A stretch of 64,000 nt of DNA from Streptomyces cellulosae (GCF_000721105.1 NZ_JOEV01000002.1:434001-498000), one strand, 5' to 3'. Counted from the first letter of the stretch, positions 53,231-62,420 are shown. The notes: generated from the letters alone by a model not told the origin. Translations and numbers: made by a program.

Positions 53231-54192
53231 GCCCCGAAGCCCAACCCCTGCGCCCCGCACCCGCACCCGCACCCGCACCCGCACCCGCACCTGCTCCCAC
53301 TCCCGAAGCTCTCGACCGCAGCCACACCTCCACCCCCCTCCGCTTCGGCTACGGGACCAACGGCCTCGCCGACCTCCGTCTCGCCGACGCCCTCGCCCTG
53401 CTCGCCGACCTCGGGTACGACGGGGTCGGACTGACCCTCGACCACATGCACCTCGACCCGCTCGCCCCGGACCTCGCCGCCCGCACCCGGCGCCTCGCGC
53501 ACCGGCTGAACGCGCTCGGACTGGCCGTCACCGTCGAGACGGGCGCCCGCTATGTGCTCGACCCACGCCGCAAACACGGCCCCTCCCTGCTGGACCCCGA
53601 CCCCGACGACCGCGCCCGACGCGCCGACCTGCTGGTACGTGCCGTCCAGGTCGCCGCCGACCTCGGTGCCCACGCCGTCCACTGCTTCAGCGGGATCACC
53701 CCGGCCGGCACCGACGAGGACACCGCGTGGAAGCGCCTCGCCGAGACACTCACCCCCGTCCTGGAAGCCGCCACCACCGCCGGCGTCCCGCTGGCCGTCG
53801 AACCCGAACCCGGTCACCTCCTCGCCACCCTCGCGGACTTCCACCGGCTGCGCCGCACCCTCGGCGACCCGGAGCCTCTCGGCCTGACGCTCGACATCGG
53901 CCACTGCCAGTGCCTGGAGCCGCTACCGCCCGCCGACTGCGTACGCTCCGCCGCTCCCTGGCTGCGCCACGTCCAGATCGAGGACATGCGCCGCGGGGTC
54001 CATGAGCATCTCCCGTTCGGGGACGGGGAGATCGACTTCCCGCCCGTACTCGCCGCCCTCGCCGCCACCGGCTACCAGGGCCTGACCGTTGTCGAACTGC
54101 CCCGCCACTCCCACGCGGGCCCCCACTTCGCCGAACTCTCCCTCCCATTCCTCCGTCACGCAGCGGCGCCCTCACAAGGGAGCACCCCATGA
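53227..54192 (+). CDS. TIM-barrel sugar isomerase/epimerase-like protein of the ebo-type cluster
   Basis: A 321-residue xylose-isomerase-like protein. After a Pro-Ala repeat tail (residues 9-25), the barrel begins RFGYGTNGLADLRLADALAL. Metal/substrate residues appear in AVEPEPGHL, TLDIGHCQ, HVQIEDM and TVVELPRH. ATGA overlaps join it to EboC before and EboA after. The pathway substrate is unknown. Confidence 0.82.
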   Translation: MSPEAQPLRPAPAPAPAPAPAPAPTPEALDRSHTSTPLRFGYGTNGLADLRLADALALLADLGYDGVGLTLDHMHLDPLAPDLAARTRRLAHRLNALGLAVTVETGARYVLDPRRKHGPSLLDPDPDDRARRADLLVRAVQVAADLGAHAVHCFSGITPAGTDEDTAWKRLAETLTPVLEAATTAGVPLAVEPEPGHLLATLADFHRLRRTLGDPEPLGLTLDIGHCQCLEPLPPADCVRSAAPWLRHVQIEDMRRGVHEHLPFGDGEIDFPPVLAALAATGYQGLTVVELPRHSHAGPHFAELSLPFLRHAAAPSQGSTP

Positions 54193-54905
54193 CCCACCCG
54201 CACGCCCACCCGGCGTCCCCGGCGGCCGGCGTCCAGGGCACCACCCTCGCCCGCGTCGCACCGTCCGACCTGCACCGCCGGCTCGCCGCCGACCTCGACG
54301 AAGCCGCCCGCGCCTGGCTGGACCGGGCCCTCGACGAGGCGGCCACCCACCCCGGCACCCACGGCCCAGTCTCCGTATGGGAGCTGCGGCTCGCCGAGGC
54401 CGGGCGGCGCTGCGGCCCGGAGCACGCCGACGCCGTCCGCGTCCTCATCCTGCACGCGGCCCGCGCCGACGCGGACGCCCTGACCCGCGTCTACGCCCAG
54501 GGCACCGCCGCCGAACGCCGTGCCGTCCTGTACGCCCTGCCCCACCTGGTGTCCGGCCCCGAGGTCCTCCCACTCGTCGAGGACGCCCTGCGCACCAACG
54601 ACACCCGGCTCCTGGCGGCCGCCGTCGGCCCCTACGCCGCCCGGCACCTGCCGGCCCACGCCTGGCGGCACGCCGTCCTGAAGTGCCTGTTCACCGGTGT
54701 GCCCGTCGCCGAGGTGGCCGACCTGGACCGCCGCGCCCACGGCGACACGGAACTCGCCCGGATGCTCGGCGACTACGCCGACGAACGCACCGCCGCGGGC
54801 CGTACCGTGCCCGACGACCTGCACCGCGTCCTGACCCTGACCGGCCCCACGCCCACGCCGCCCGCCGACCCCGGCACCCGCGGCTTCGACGGCAAGGAGT
54901 CCTGA
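54189..54905 (+). CDS. eboA: EboA-family protein
   Basis: A 238-residue mostly helical protein. VWELRLAEAGRRCG, ALPHLVSGPEVLPLVEDALRTND and HAWRHAVLKCLFTGVPVAEV look like HEAT-type helix pairs typical of EboA proteins. In cyanobacteria the ebo genes are needed to bring a scytonemin precursor to the periplasm. EboA itself has no known reaction. ATGA and TGATG overlaps link it to both neighbours. Confidence 0.82.
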   Translation: MTHPHAHPASPAAGVQGTTLARVAPSDLHRRLAADLDEAARAWLDRALDEAATHPGTHGPVSVWELRLAEAGRRCGPEHADAVRVLILHAARADADALTRVYAQGTAAERRAVLYALPHLVSGPEVLPLVEDALRTNDTRLLAAAVGPYAARHLPAHAWRHAVLKCLFTGVPVAEVADLDRRAHGDTELARMLGDYADERTAAGRTVPDDLHRVLTLTGPTPTPPADPGTRGFDGKES

Positions 54906-55753
54906 TGCGCCTCTTCGACCCCCACATCCACATGACGTCCCGCACCACCGACGACTACGAGGCGATGCGCGCCGCCGGCGTCCTCGCCGTCGTCGAGCCG
55001 TCCTTCTGGCTCGGCCAGCCCCGCACCTCTCCCGCCTCCTTCCTCGACTACTTCGACTCCCTCCTGGGCTGGGAGCCCTTCCGTGCCGCCCAGTACGGCA
55101 TCGCCCACCACTGCACGCTCGCCCTCAACCCCAAGGAGGCGAACGACCCGCGCTGTGCGCCCGTCCTCGACGAACTTCCTCGGTATCTCGTCAAGGACCA
55201 CGTGGTGGCCGTCGGCGAGATCGGCTACGACTCGATGACCCCGGCCGAGGACACCGCCCTCGCCGCACAGCTCCAACTCGCCGCCGACCACGCCCTGCCC
55301 GCCCTCGTCCACACCCCGCACCGCGACAAACTCGCCGGTCTGCGCCGCACCCTGGACGTCGTCGGGGAGTCCGCCCTGCCGCCCGAGCGGGTCCTGGTCG
55401 ACCACCTCAACGAGACCACCGTCAAGGAGGCCAAGGACAGCGGCTGCTGGCTCGGCTTCTCCGTCTATCCGGACACGAAGATGGACGAGGAACGGATGGT
55501 CGCGATCCTGCAGGAGTACGGTCCCGAGAAGGTGCTCGTGAACTCCGCCGCGGACTGGGGCAGAAGCGACCCCCTCAAGACCCGCACCGTCGCTGACGCC
55601 ATGCTCGCGCACGGCTTCACCGACGACGACGTGGACCGCGTGCTGTGGCGCAACCCCGTCGACTTCTACGGACTCAGCGGCCGTCTGGTCCTGGACCCGG
55701 CGGACACCCAGGCCACCCACGAGGGCAACTCCGTGCTGCGCGGCGGGGAGTGA
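54905..55753 (+). CDS. eboB: EboB-type TatD-like metal hydrolase
   Basis: A 282-residue amidohydrolase-fold protein. Metal ligands are visible: the opening LFDPHIHMTSRT (His-x-His), Glu in AVGEIGYD, His in LVHTPHRD, His in LVDHLNE and Asp in NSAADWG. These match the TatD group with its two-metal site. Start and stop overlap its neighbours (TGATG before, 3 bp gap after). Cytosolic; substrate unknown. Confidence 0.85.
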   Translation: MRLFDPHIHMTSRTTDDYEAMRAAGVLAVVEPSFWLGQPRTSPASFLDYFDSLLGWEPFRAAQYGIAHHCTLALNPKEANDPRCAPVLDELPRYLVKDHVVAVGEIGYDSMTPAEDTALAAQLQLAADHALPALVHTPHRDKLAGLRRTLDVVGESALPPERVLVDHLNETTVKEAKDSGCWLGFSVYPDTKMDEERMVAILQEYGPEKVLVNSAADWGRSDPLKTRTVADAMLAHGFTDDDVDRVLWRNPVDFYGLSGRLVLDPADTQATHEGNSVLRGGE

Positions 55754-55756
55754 GCG

Positions 55757-56962
55757 ATGCGCTTCAGGCATCCCGACGGCAGCGTCGTGCACCTCGCCTA
55801 CTGCACCAACGTGCACCCCGCCGAAACCCTCGACGGCGTCCTCGCGCAACTGCGCGACCACTGCGAACCCGTGCGCCGCCGCCTCGGCCGGGACCGCCTC
55901 GGCATCGGGCTGTGGCTCGCCAAGGACGCGGCGCGCGCCCTCGTCAGCGACCCGTCCGCCCTGAGGGGACTGCGCACCGAACTCGACCGGCGCGGCCTCG
56001 AGGTCGTCACTCTCAACGGCTTCCCCTATCAGGGCTTCGGCGCCGAAGAGGTCAAGTACCGGGTCTACACGCCCGACTGGGCCGACCCCGAACGCCTCGA
56101 CCACACCACGTCGCTGGCCCGTGTCCTCGCCGGACTCCTCCCCGACGACGTCACCGAGGGCAGCATCTCCACCCTTCCGCTCGCCTGGCGCACCGCCTAT
56201 GACGAGCAACGCGCCGAACGGGCCCACGACGCCCTGACCAGCCTCGCCGACCGCCTCGACGCCCTGGAGGAGCTGACCGGCCGCTCCATCCGGCTCGCTC
56301 TGGAGCCGGAACCCGGCTGTGTCGTCGAGACCACGCACGACGCCATCGCCCCGCTGACCGCGATCGCGCACGACCGGATCGGCATCTGCGTCGACACCTG
56401 CCACCTCGCCACCTCCTTCGAAGACCCGCACACCGCCGTCGACGCGCTCACCGCCGCCGGTGTCTCCGTCGTCAAATCCCAGCTCTCGGCCGCCCTGCAC
56501 GCCGAACACCCGCACCTCCCCGAGGTCCGCGAGGCCCTCGCCGCCTTCGACGAACCCCGCTTCCTGCACCAGACCCGAACTTCTCCCACTCTCCACTCCG
56601 TTCGAGCGGGAGGGACCCCCGTCGCAGCCGGTTTACGCGGCACCGACGACCTCGGCGAGGCCCTCGCCGGCGACGCCCTGCCCGACGCGGCACCCTGGCG
56701 AGCCCACTTCCACGTCCCCCTGCACGCGGCCCCCGCCGCACCCCTCACCTCCACGCTCCCCGTCCTGAAGGCCGCACTGACCCGGCTGGTCGGCGGCCCG
56801 CACCCGCTCACCCGCCATCTGGAGGTCGAGACCTACACCTGGCAGGCGCTCCCGCCCGAGCTCAGGCCCCGCAGCCGGACCCAGCTCGCCGACGGCATCG
56901 CCGCCGAACTCGCCCTCGCCCGCGACCTGTTGACCGACCTCGGCCTGAAGGAGCTGCCGTGA
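55757..56962 (+). CDS. eboE: EboE-type metabolite traffic protein with repeat insertion
   Basis: A 401-residue xylose-isomerase-like barrel. LAYCTNVHPAETLDGVLAQL, LNGFPYQGFG, LALEPEPGCVVET and ICVDTCHLATSFED match EboE-type proteins. Residues about 275-290 (SPTLHSVRAGGTPVAA) interrupt the conserved FLHQTRT / GLRGTDDL stretch and are coded by the palindromic repeat also present in fdhD. The stop overlaps the next GTG start. Probably still functional, as the frame is kept. Confidence 0.85.
   Translation: MRFRHPDGSVVHLAYCTNVHPAETLDGVLAQLRDHCEPVRRRLGRDRLGIGLWLAKDAARALVSDPSALRGLRTELDRRGLEVVTLNGFPYQGFGAEEVKYRVYTPDWADPERLDHTTSLARVLAGLLPDDVTEGSISTLPLAWRTAYDEQRAERAHDALTSLADRLDALEELTGRSIRLALEPEPGCVVETTHDAIAPLTAIAHDRIGICVDTCHLATSFEDPHTAVDALTAAGVSVVKSQLSAALHAEHPHLPEVREALAAFDEPRFLHQTRTSPTLHSVRAGGTPVAAGLRGTDDLGEALAGDALPDAAPWRAHFHVPLHAAPAAPLTSTLPVLKAALTRLVGGPHPLTRHLEVETYTWQALPPELRPRSRTQLADGIAAELALARDLLTDLGLKELP
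56583..56620 (+). repeat. 38-bp palindromic repeat inserted in the EboE-like gene
   Basis: The second copy of the element at 28641-28678, identical at 33 of 38 positions by eye. Here it reads on the coding strand, so the peptide differs from the one in FdhD. CTCCCACTC and GAGCGGGAG can pair with one mismatch. Confidence 0.85.
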
Positions 56963-58353
56963 ACCACCCCGCCGAAGCGCGGCCCACTCCTCTCCTCGTC
57001 CTGGACGTCGTAGGCCTCACCCCCCGTCTCCTCGACCACATGCCCCACCTCAAGGCGCTCGGCCAGTCCGGCTCGCGCGCCGCCCTCGGCACCGTGCTGC
57101 CCGCTGTCACCTGCGCCGCCCAGTCCACCTTCCTCACCGGCACCCACCCGTCGGAGCACGGCATCGTCGGCAACGGCTGGTACTTCCGCGAGCTCGGCGA
57201 CGTACTCCTGTGGCGGCAGCACAACGGCCTGGTCGCCGGGGACAAGCTCTGGGACGCCGCCCGCCGCGCCCACCCCGGCTACACCGTCGCCAACATCTGC
57301 TGGTGGTACGCCATGGGCGCCGACACCGACATCACCGTCACCCCCCGTCCGGTCTACTACGCCGACGGCCGCAAAGAACCCGACTGCTACACGCGGCCCC
57401 CCGCCCTGCACGACGAACTCACCGAGAAACTCGGCACCTTTCCCCTCTTCCACTTCTGGGGACCCGGCGCGGACCTGGTCTCCAGCCAATGGATCATCGA
57501 CGCGACCCGCCACATCCAGCGCACCCGGCACCCCGACCTGACGCTCTGCTACCTCCCCCATCTCGACTACGACCTGCAGCGATACGGCCCCGACGACCCG
57601 CGCTCCCTGAAGGCGGCCGCCGACCTGGACACCGCCCTCGCCCCGCTGCTGGACGACGCCCGCGCCGAGGGCCGTACCGTCGTCGCGCTGTCCGAGTACG
57701 GCATCACCCGCGCCGACCGTCCCGTCGACATCAACCGCGCCCTGCGCCGCGCCGGTCTGCTGGAGGTGCACACGCAGGACGGCATGGAGTACCTCGACCC
57801 GATGGCCTCCCGCGCCTTCGCGGTCGCCGACCACCAGATCGCCCACGTCTACGTCCGCCGGCCGGAGGACCTCGACGCCACCCGGACCGCCCTCGACGGA
57901 CTGCGTGGCATCGAGCGACTCCTCGACGACGAGGGCAAGAAGGACCACCACCTGGACCATCCGCGCTCGGGCGAACTGGTCGCCGTCGCGGAACCGGACG
58001 CCTGGTTCACGTACTACTACTGGCTCGACGACGCCCGCGCACCCGACTTCGCGCAGCTCGTCGAGATCCACCGCAAACCCGGCTACGACCCGGTCGAACT
58101 CTTCATGGATCCGCTCGACCCCTATGTGAAGGTCAAGGCGGCAACGGCGCTGGCCCGCAAGAAACTCGGGCTGCGCTACCGCATGGCGGTCGTGCCCCTG
58201 GATCCCTCACCTATTCGAGGCAGCCACGGCCGCCTTCCCGCGAGCGACGACGACGGTCCGCTCCTCATCTGCTCCACCCCCCGCGCTGTCGGCGACCGCG
58301 TCGCGGCCACCGATGTGAAAGCACTACTGCTCCAACTGGCCGGTCTGGCCTGA
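56959..58353 (+). CDS. EboF-like alkaline-phosphatase-superfamily protein
   Basis: A 464-residue protein of the nucleotide pyrophosphatase/phosphodiesterase branch. LLVLDVVGLTPRLLDHMP gives the first metal Asp. Thr in LPAVTCAAQSTFLTGTHPSEH is the likely nucleophile. LPHLDYDLQRYG and LSEYGITR add further metal ligands, and CSTPRA lies near the end. No signal peptide is seen, so it acts in the cytosol. The GTG start overlaps the EboE-like stop by ATGA-type coupling (GTGA). Gene order supports the ebo assignment. Confidence 0.82.
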   Translation: MNHPAEARPTPLLVLDVVGLTPRLLDHMPHLKALGQSGSRAALGTVLPAVTCAAQSTFLTGTHPSEHGIVGNGWYFRELGDVLLWRQHNGLVAGDKLWDAARRAHPGYTVANICWWYAMGADTDITVTPRPVYYADGRKEPDCYTRPPALHDELTEKLGTFPLFHFWGPGADLVSSQWIIDATRHIQRTRHPDLTLCYLPHLDYDLQRYGPDDPRSLKAAADLDTALAPLLDDARAEGRTVVALSEYGITRADRPVDINRALRRAGLLEVHTQDGMEYLDPMASRAFAVADHQIAHVYVRRPEDLDATRTALDGLRGIERLLDDEGKKDHHLDHPRSGELVAVAEPDAWFTYYYWLDDARAPDFAQLVEIHRKPGYDPVELFMDPLDPYVKVKAATALARKKLGLRYRMAVVPLDPSPIRGSHGRLPASDDDGPLLICSTPRAVGDRVAATDVKALLLQLAGLA

Positions 58354-58415
58354 GCTGTTCAGACCTGACCTGTTCAGACCCGGCAGACCCGTTCCGACCT
58401 GTCCGTCCTGTTCTG

Positions 58416-58428
58416 ACTGGTCACCAGT
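58416..58428. promoter_or_regulatory. Palindrome in the last gap of the ebo run
   Basis: ACTGGT-C-ACCAGT is a perfect 6-bp inverted repeat. The 123-bp gap also has CTGTTCAGACC twice (near 58355 and 58369). It may hold an internal promoter or operator for the final isomerase gene. Confidence 0.4.
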
Positions 58429-58476
58429 GAAGCACTCACCACTGACAACGCCCTCCGACACATGGGAGTTCCAGAC

Positions 58477-59511
58477 ATGAGCCGCATGTCCCCGACCGAC
58501 CCCGAGCTCACCCACCGCCTCACCAGACGAGGCATGCTGGGCGTCGCCGCGGGCGCCACCGCCGCCGCCCTGCTGGGCACGGCAGCCACCCCCGCGACCG
58601 CCGCCACCGACAACGCGACCGCGGCCGCCGGCCGCCCGGTCCTGCCCCCCGGCCGGCTCGGCATCCAGCTCTACAGCCTGCGCGACAAGGTCTCCACGCT
58701 GGGCTTCGCGCCCGTCTTCGCCGAACTGGAGAAGTTCGGGTACGACGAGGTCGAGTTCGCCGGGTACACCCAGGGCTCGGCGGGCCCGATCACACTCGCC
58801 CAGCTCAAGCGGCTGGCACGCGATCACGGCCTCAACCCGATCGGCAGCCACGTCGGCTACTACTCCGACGACCCGAACGCCTACACGTTCGCCCAGAACC
58901 TCACCAAGGTCCTCGACGACGCCCAGGCTCTCGGCCTCAAGCACATCGGCACCGCCTCCGGCCCATTCCGCTACGGTTCCACGGTCGACGCGTGGAAGCG
59001 GGCGGCCGAGGAGTTCAACACCTACGGCGCCGCGGCGAAGGCGCGCGGCATGAAGTTCTACCAGCACAACCACTCGGAGGAGTTCTCCTTCGCCACCGAC
59101 AACCCCAAGGTCCGCCTCTACGACGTCCTGCTCGCCGAGACCGACCCCGACCTGGTCTACCTGGAGATGGACATCTTCTGGGCGTACTCGGGCCAGTTCC
59201 GCTTCTCGAAGCGGCCCGACGGCAAGCCCGCGCCCTTCGAGCCGCTGGACTACGTCCTCCGGCAGCCCCACCGTTACCCGCTCTTCCACGTCAAGGACGG
59301 GGTGAGCGACCCGGCGAACACGTACGGCTACCGCATGACCGACGTCGGCGACGGTGACATCGACTACCAGCGGTTCATCTCCGCCGTGACCCGGCTGCGC
59401 GGCGAACGGCTGGCCCACCACTGGCAGGCCGAGCACGACAACCCGACCGAGTCCTTCACCTTCGCCCGTCGTTCGAGTGCCCATCTGCACTCGCTGCGGG
59501 AGAAGTGCTGA
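58477..59511 (+). CDS. Tat-exported sugar isomerase/epimerase-like protein
   Basis: A 344-residue TIM-barrel protein. A twin-arginine signal (LTRRGMLGVAAGATAAALLG) ends near residue 42. The barrel begins LGIQLYSLRDKVSTLGFAPV. YQHNHSEEFS, YLEMDIFWAYSG, FHVKDGV and HHWQAEHDN provide metal and substrate residues of the xylose-isomerase-like family. Exported members act on sugars or 3-keto glycosides outside the cell. The ATG at 58477 has GGGAG 8 bases upstream; an ATG at 58462 is possible. A strong hairpin follows at once. Confidence 0.87.
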   Translation: MSRMSPTDPELTHRLTRRGMLGVAAGATAAALLGTAATPATAATDNATAAAGRPVLPPGRLGIQLYSLRDKVSTLGFAPVFAELEKFGYDEVEFAGYTQGSAGPITLAQLKRLARDHGLNPIGSHVGYYSDDPNAYTFAQNLTKVLDDAQALGLKHIGTASGPFRYGSTVDAWKRAAEEFNTYGAAAKARGMKFYQHNHSEEFSFATDNPKVRLYDVLLAETDPDLVYLEMDIFWAYSGQFRFSKRPDGKPAPFEPLDYVLRQPHRYPLFHVKDGVSDPANTYGYRMTDVGDGDIDYQRFISAVTRLRGERLAHHWQAEHDNPTESFTFARRSSAHLHSLREKC

Positions 59512-59515
59512 CACG

Positions 59516-59581
59516 ACACGCCGGACATGCGAGGAGGCCCTCCCCACCAGTGGGGAGGGCCTCCTCGCATGTCCGGCGTGT
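59516..59581. terminator. 31-bp perfect bidirectional hairpin
   Basis: 59516-59546 and 59551-59581 are exact reverse complements around a CCAG loop. The stem includes CCCTCCCCA pairing with TGGGGAGGG next to the loop. It lies 5 bp after the isomerase stop and 40 bp from the convergent OFA gene stop, so it can end both transcripts. Confidence 0.95.
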
Positions 59582-59620
59582 GCACCGGCCGATCCGTACC
59601 CGCGATCCGTACCCGACGGA

Positions 59621-61027
59621 TCAGCCGGTCGGCTGGGGTTCCGCGGTCGAGGTGACCCGGGATGTCCGTCCCGGCTGCCGCAGCAGCAGCGTGATCGCCG
59701 CCGCCACCATCGACACGCCGCCGGCCAGCGCGTACGCGCCGTTGTAGCCCCAGGCCGAGACCACCATGGAGCCGAGACCGCCGCCGAACAGGCCGCTGAT
59801 CAACTTGCCGCTGTACACCAGCCCGTAGTTGGTGGCGTTGTAGTTCTCCCCGAAGTAGTCCGGTGTCAGTGCCGCGAACAGCGGATAGAAGGCGCCGCCG
59901 CCGAAGCCGGAGAGGAACGCGAAGAACAGGAACAGCCACTCGCTCTTCATGTCACCGGCCCAGATCACGCCGAACTGGGCCAGCCCCAGGACGACGATCA
60001 CGAACACCAGGGTGGACTTTCGGCCCCACGAGTCGGACAGCCAGCCCACCACCCCCCGTCCGATGCCGTTGATGACCGCCATGACACCCATCGAGGAGGC
60101 GGCGACCAGCGGCCCGAACCCGACGTCCCTGGCGAAGTCGACCTGGAAGGAGATCCCGAAGATCGACACACCGGCGGTCAGCACGATGGACAGCCACATC
60201 AGCGGCAGCATGCCCGTCCTGATGGCCTCCTTCGGTGTGTACTGCCGTACCGCGGGAGGGTTCTTGGACAGGCCGGCGGCGTTCTTCACGTCGCCGGAGA
60301 ACGTCAGCGGGTCCACGTCCGCGGGCCACCAGTTCTTCGGCGGGTCCTTGAAGAAGAAGGCGCAGCCGAAGACCACGATCACGACGTAGCAGCCGATGAG
60401 GTCCAGCACGCGATGGTAGTTCGCGGTGTCGAAGCCGTAGTTGAAGAGGAAGATGAACGGCAGCGACCCGTACGCGAACCCTCCGTTGACGAAGCCGGTG
60501 CGGGCGCCCCGCCGCTCGGGGAACCACTTGCCGACCATGTTGATGCAGGTCGCGTAGACCAGGCCGGCACCGATGCCGCCGACAACGCCGAACCCGACGA
60601 TCGCGAGCCACACGTTGCCCATGTGCGACAGGGCGAGGAACCCGACGAGGCACATGAAAGAGCCGATGTACATCGCCTTGCGGGCCGTCAGGATGCCTTT
60701 CTCGCGCAGCCAGCCCGCCGGGAAGGCGATGCCGGCCTGGAAGAACACCCAGACACTGAGGATCCAGAAGGTGTTGCTCTGCGTCCAGCCGTGGGCGTGG
60801 GACAGGGTGTCCTCCGCCGAGCCGTACGCGTACTCGAAGACACTGATGGCCATCATGGCGATCCACGGCAGATACACCATGAGCTTGCGGGAGTGACCGA
60901 GGATGTCCCGGTCGGTCTCGCCGACGCGGTAGACGCGGCCGTGCGCGTCGGTCACTTCACGGTAGGGACGGTGCGCGGCGTCGAGGTGTGCCGACTTGCT
61001 GTTCGCTGCGTAGGGATCTGCCGTCAT
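59621..61027 (-). CDS. OFA-family MFS transporter, paralogue 1
   Basis: A 468-residue membrane protein with 12 predicted helices and a cytosolic N-terminal tail of about 50 residues bearing PYREVTDAHGRVYRVGETDR. FFKDPPKNWWPADVDPLTF marks the central loop; GGIGAGLVYATCINMVGKWFPERRG and GFGGGAFYPLFAALTPDYFGE are OFA family motifs. It starts 1 bp after the stop of a second, similar transporter and is probably co-transcribed. Oxalate/formate or a related carboxylate is the likely cargo. Confidence 0.9.
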   Translation of the reverse strand: MTADPYAANSKSAHLDAAHRPYREVTDAHGRVYRVGETDRDILGHSRKLMVYLPWIAMMAISVFEYAYGSAEDTLSHAHGWTQSNTFWILSVWVFFQAGIAFPAGWLREKGILTARKAMYIGSFMCLVGFLALSHMGNVWLAIVGFGVVGGIGAGLVYATCINMVGKWFPERRGARTGFVNGGFAYGSLPFIFLFNYGFDTANYHRVLDLIGCYVVIVVFGCAFFFKDPPKNWWPADVDPLTFSGDVKNAAGLSKNPPAVRQYTPKEAIRTGMLPLMWLSIVLTAGVSIFGISFQVDFARDVGFGPLVAASSMGVMAVINGIGRGVVGWLSDSWGRKSTLVFVIVVLGLAQFGVIWAGDMKSEWLFLFFAFLSGFGGGAFYPLFAALTPDYFGENYNATNYGLVYSGKLISGLFGGGLGSMVVSAWGYNGAYALAGGVSMVAAAITLLLRQPGRTSRVTSTAEPQPTG

Positions 61028-61028
61028 A

Positions 61029-62420
61029 TCACGCCATTTCCTCGCCGAGCGGTTGCGGGTTGGGGACGATGCGGCGACGGGGCTGGGGCCTGCCGGGGGC
61101 CCTCAGGAAGAGGGCCAGCACGGCGGAGGCCAGGCCGATGGAACCGGCCAGGGCGAACGCGCCCTCGTAGTCCCAGGCGCCGACCACGATCGAGCCGACT
61201 CCGGAGCCCACGAGCCCCGAGATCAGCTTGGAGCTGTAGACCATGCCGTAGTTGGAGGCGTTGTTGTTCTCGCCGAAGTAGTCCGCCGTCATGGCCGCGA
61301 ACAGCGGGAAGATCGCGCCGCCGCCGAAGCCGGAGACCATGGAGCAGAACAGGAAGAACGGCATGCTGCCCATCTGGCCGGAGATCAGCACGCCGAACTG
61401 GGCGGTCCCCAGCACCAGGCAGACGATGACCAGTGTGTTGCGGCGGCCGAACTTGTCGGAGATCCAGCCGATCACACCGCGTCCGGTGCCGTTGACGATG
61501 GCCTTCAGGGACATCGCCGTGGCCACGACGCCGCCCGCGAAGCCCATGTCCTTGCCGAACGGCACCTGGAAGGCGATGCCGAAGATATTGATCCCCGCCG
61601 TGCACAGCAGACAGAACCACATCATCCACAGGACGGGGGTACGCGCTGCCTCCTTGGGCGTGTACTGCTTGATCGCCGGAGGGTTCTTCTCCAGCGCGCG
61701 CCGGATCTTCGGGTCGTCGGTGAGCCTGAGCGGGTCGACGTCGGCGGGCCACCAGTTCTTCGGCGGGTCCTTGAAGAACCAGCCCGCGAACGCCACCACG
61801 GCGCAGCAGATCACGCCCACCGTCACCAGGACGTTCTCGTAGTTGCTCAGGTCCATGTACGAGGTGAACAGGAACACGAAGGGCACCGAGCCGTAGGCGA
61901 AGCCGCCGTTGACCATGCCGGTCTTGCCGCCCTTGCGCTCCGGATACCACTTGCCGACCATGTTCACGCAGGTCGCGTAGACGAGTCCGGCGCCGATGCC
62001 GCTGCACATGCCGAAGCCGAGAAAGGCGACGATCACGTTCGGCGCGAACGCGAGCGACAGATACCCGAGGATCGTGCCCAGCGCGCCGAGCATCATCGCG
62101 TAGCGCGCGGGCAGCTTGCCGCTCTCGCGCAGCTGCCCGGCCGGGAAGGCCACGGCCGCCTGGAAGAACACCCAGACGCCCATCAGCCAGAAGATGTGCC
62201 CACTGCTCCACAGGTGGGCCTCGTGCAGGGTGTCCTCAGCGGAGGTGAACGCGTACTCCGAGGAACTGATGCCCAGCATGCCCATCCACGGGAAGAGCAC
62301 CATGGTCCATCGTGGCCGGCCCATGATGTCCCGGTCGCTCTCGCCGATCCGGTACACGCGGCCGTTGTGGTCCGTCACCTCCCGGTAGGGAACGGACGTC
62401 GAGAAGTCGGTGGTTGTCAT
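61029..62420 (-). CDS. OFA-family MFS transporter, paralogue 2
   Basis: A 463-residue close relative of the next gene: PYREVTDHNGRVYRIGESDRD at the N-terminus, FFKDPPKNWWPADVDPLRL in the central loop, GIGAGLVYATCVNMVGKWYPE and GFGGGAIFPLFAAMTADYFGE. The ATG at 62420 has AAGGGG 10 bases upstream; a longer frame upstream lacks family sequence. A tandem duplication probably gave rise to the pair. The acyl-CoA ligase subunit gene lies upstream, which supports an oxalate- or carboxylate-use context. Confidence 0.9.
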   Translation of the reverse strand: MTTTDFSTSVPYREVTDHNGRVYRIGESDRDIMGRPRWTMVLFPWMGMLGISSSEYAFTSAEDTLHEAHLWSSGHIFWLMGVWVFFQAAVAFPAGQLRESGKLPARYAMMLGALGTILGYLSLAFAPNVIVAFLGFGMCSGIGAGLVYATCVNMVGKWYPERKGGKTGMVNGGFAYGSVPFVFLFTSYMDLSNYENVLVTVGVICCAVVAFAGWFFKDPPKNWWPADVDPLRLTDDPKIRRALEKNPPAIKQYTPKEAARTPVLWMMWFCLLCTAGINIFGIAFQVPFGKDMGFAGGVVATAMSLKAIVNGTGRGVIGWISDKFGRRNTLVIVCLVLGTAQFGVLISGQMGSMPFFLFCSMVSGFGGGAIFPLFAAMTADYFGENNNASNYGMVYSSKLISGLVGSGVGSIVVGAWDYEGAFALAGSIGLASAVLALFLRAPGRPQPRRRIVPNPQPLGEEMA

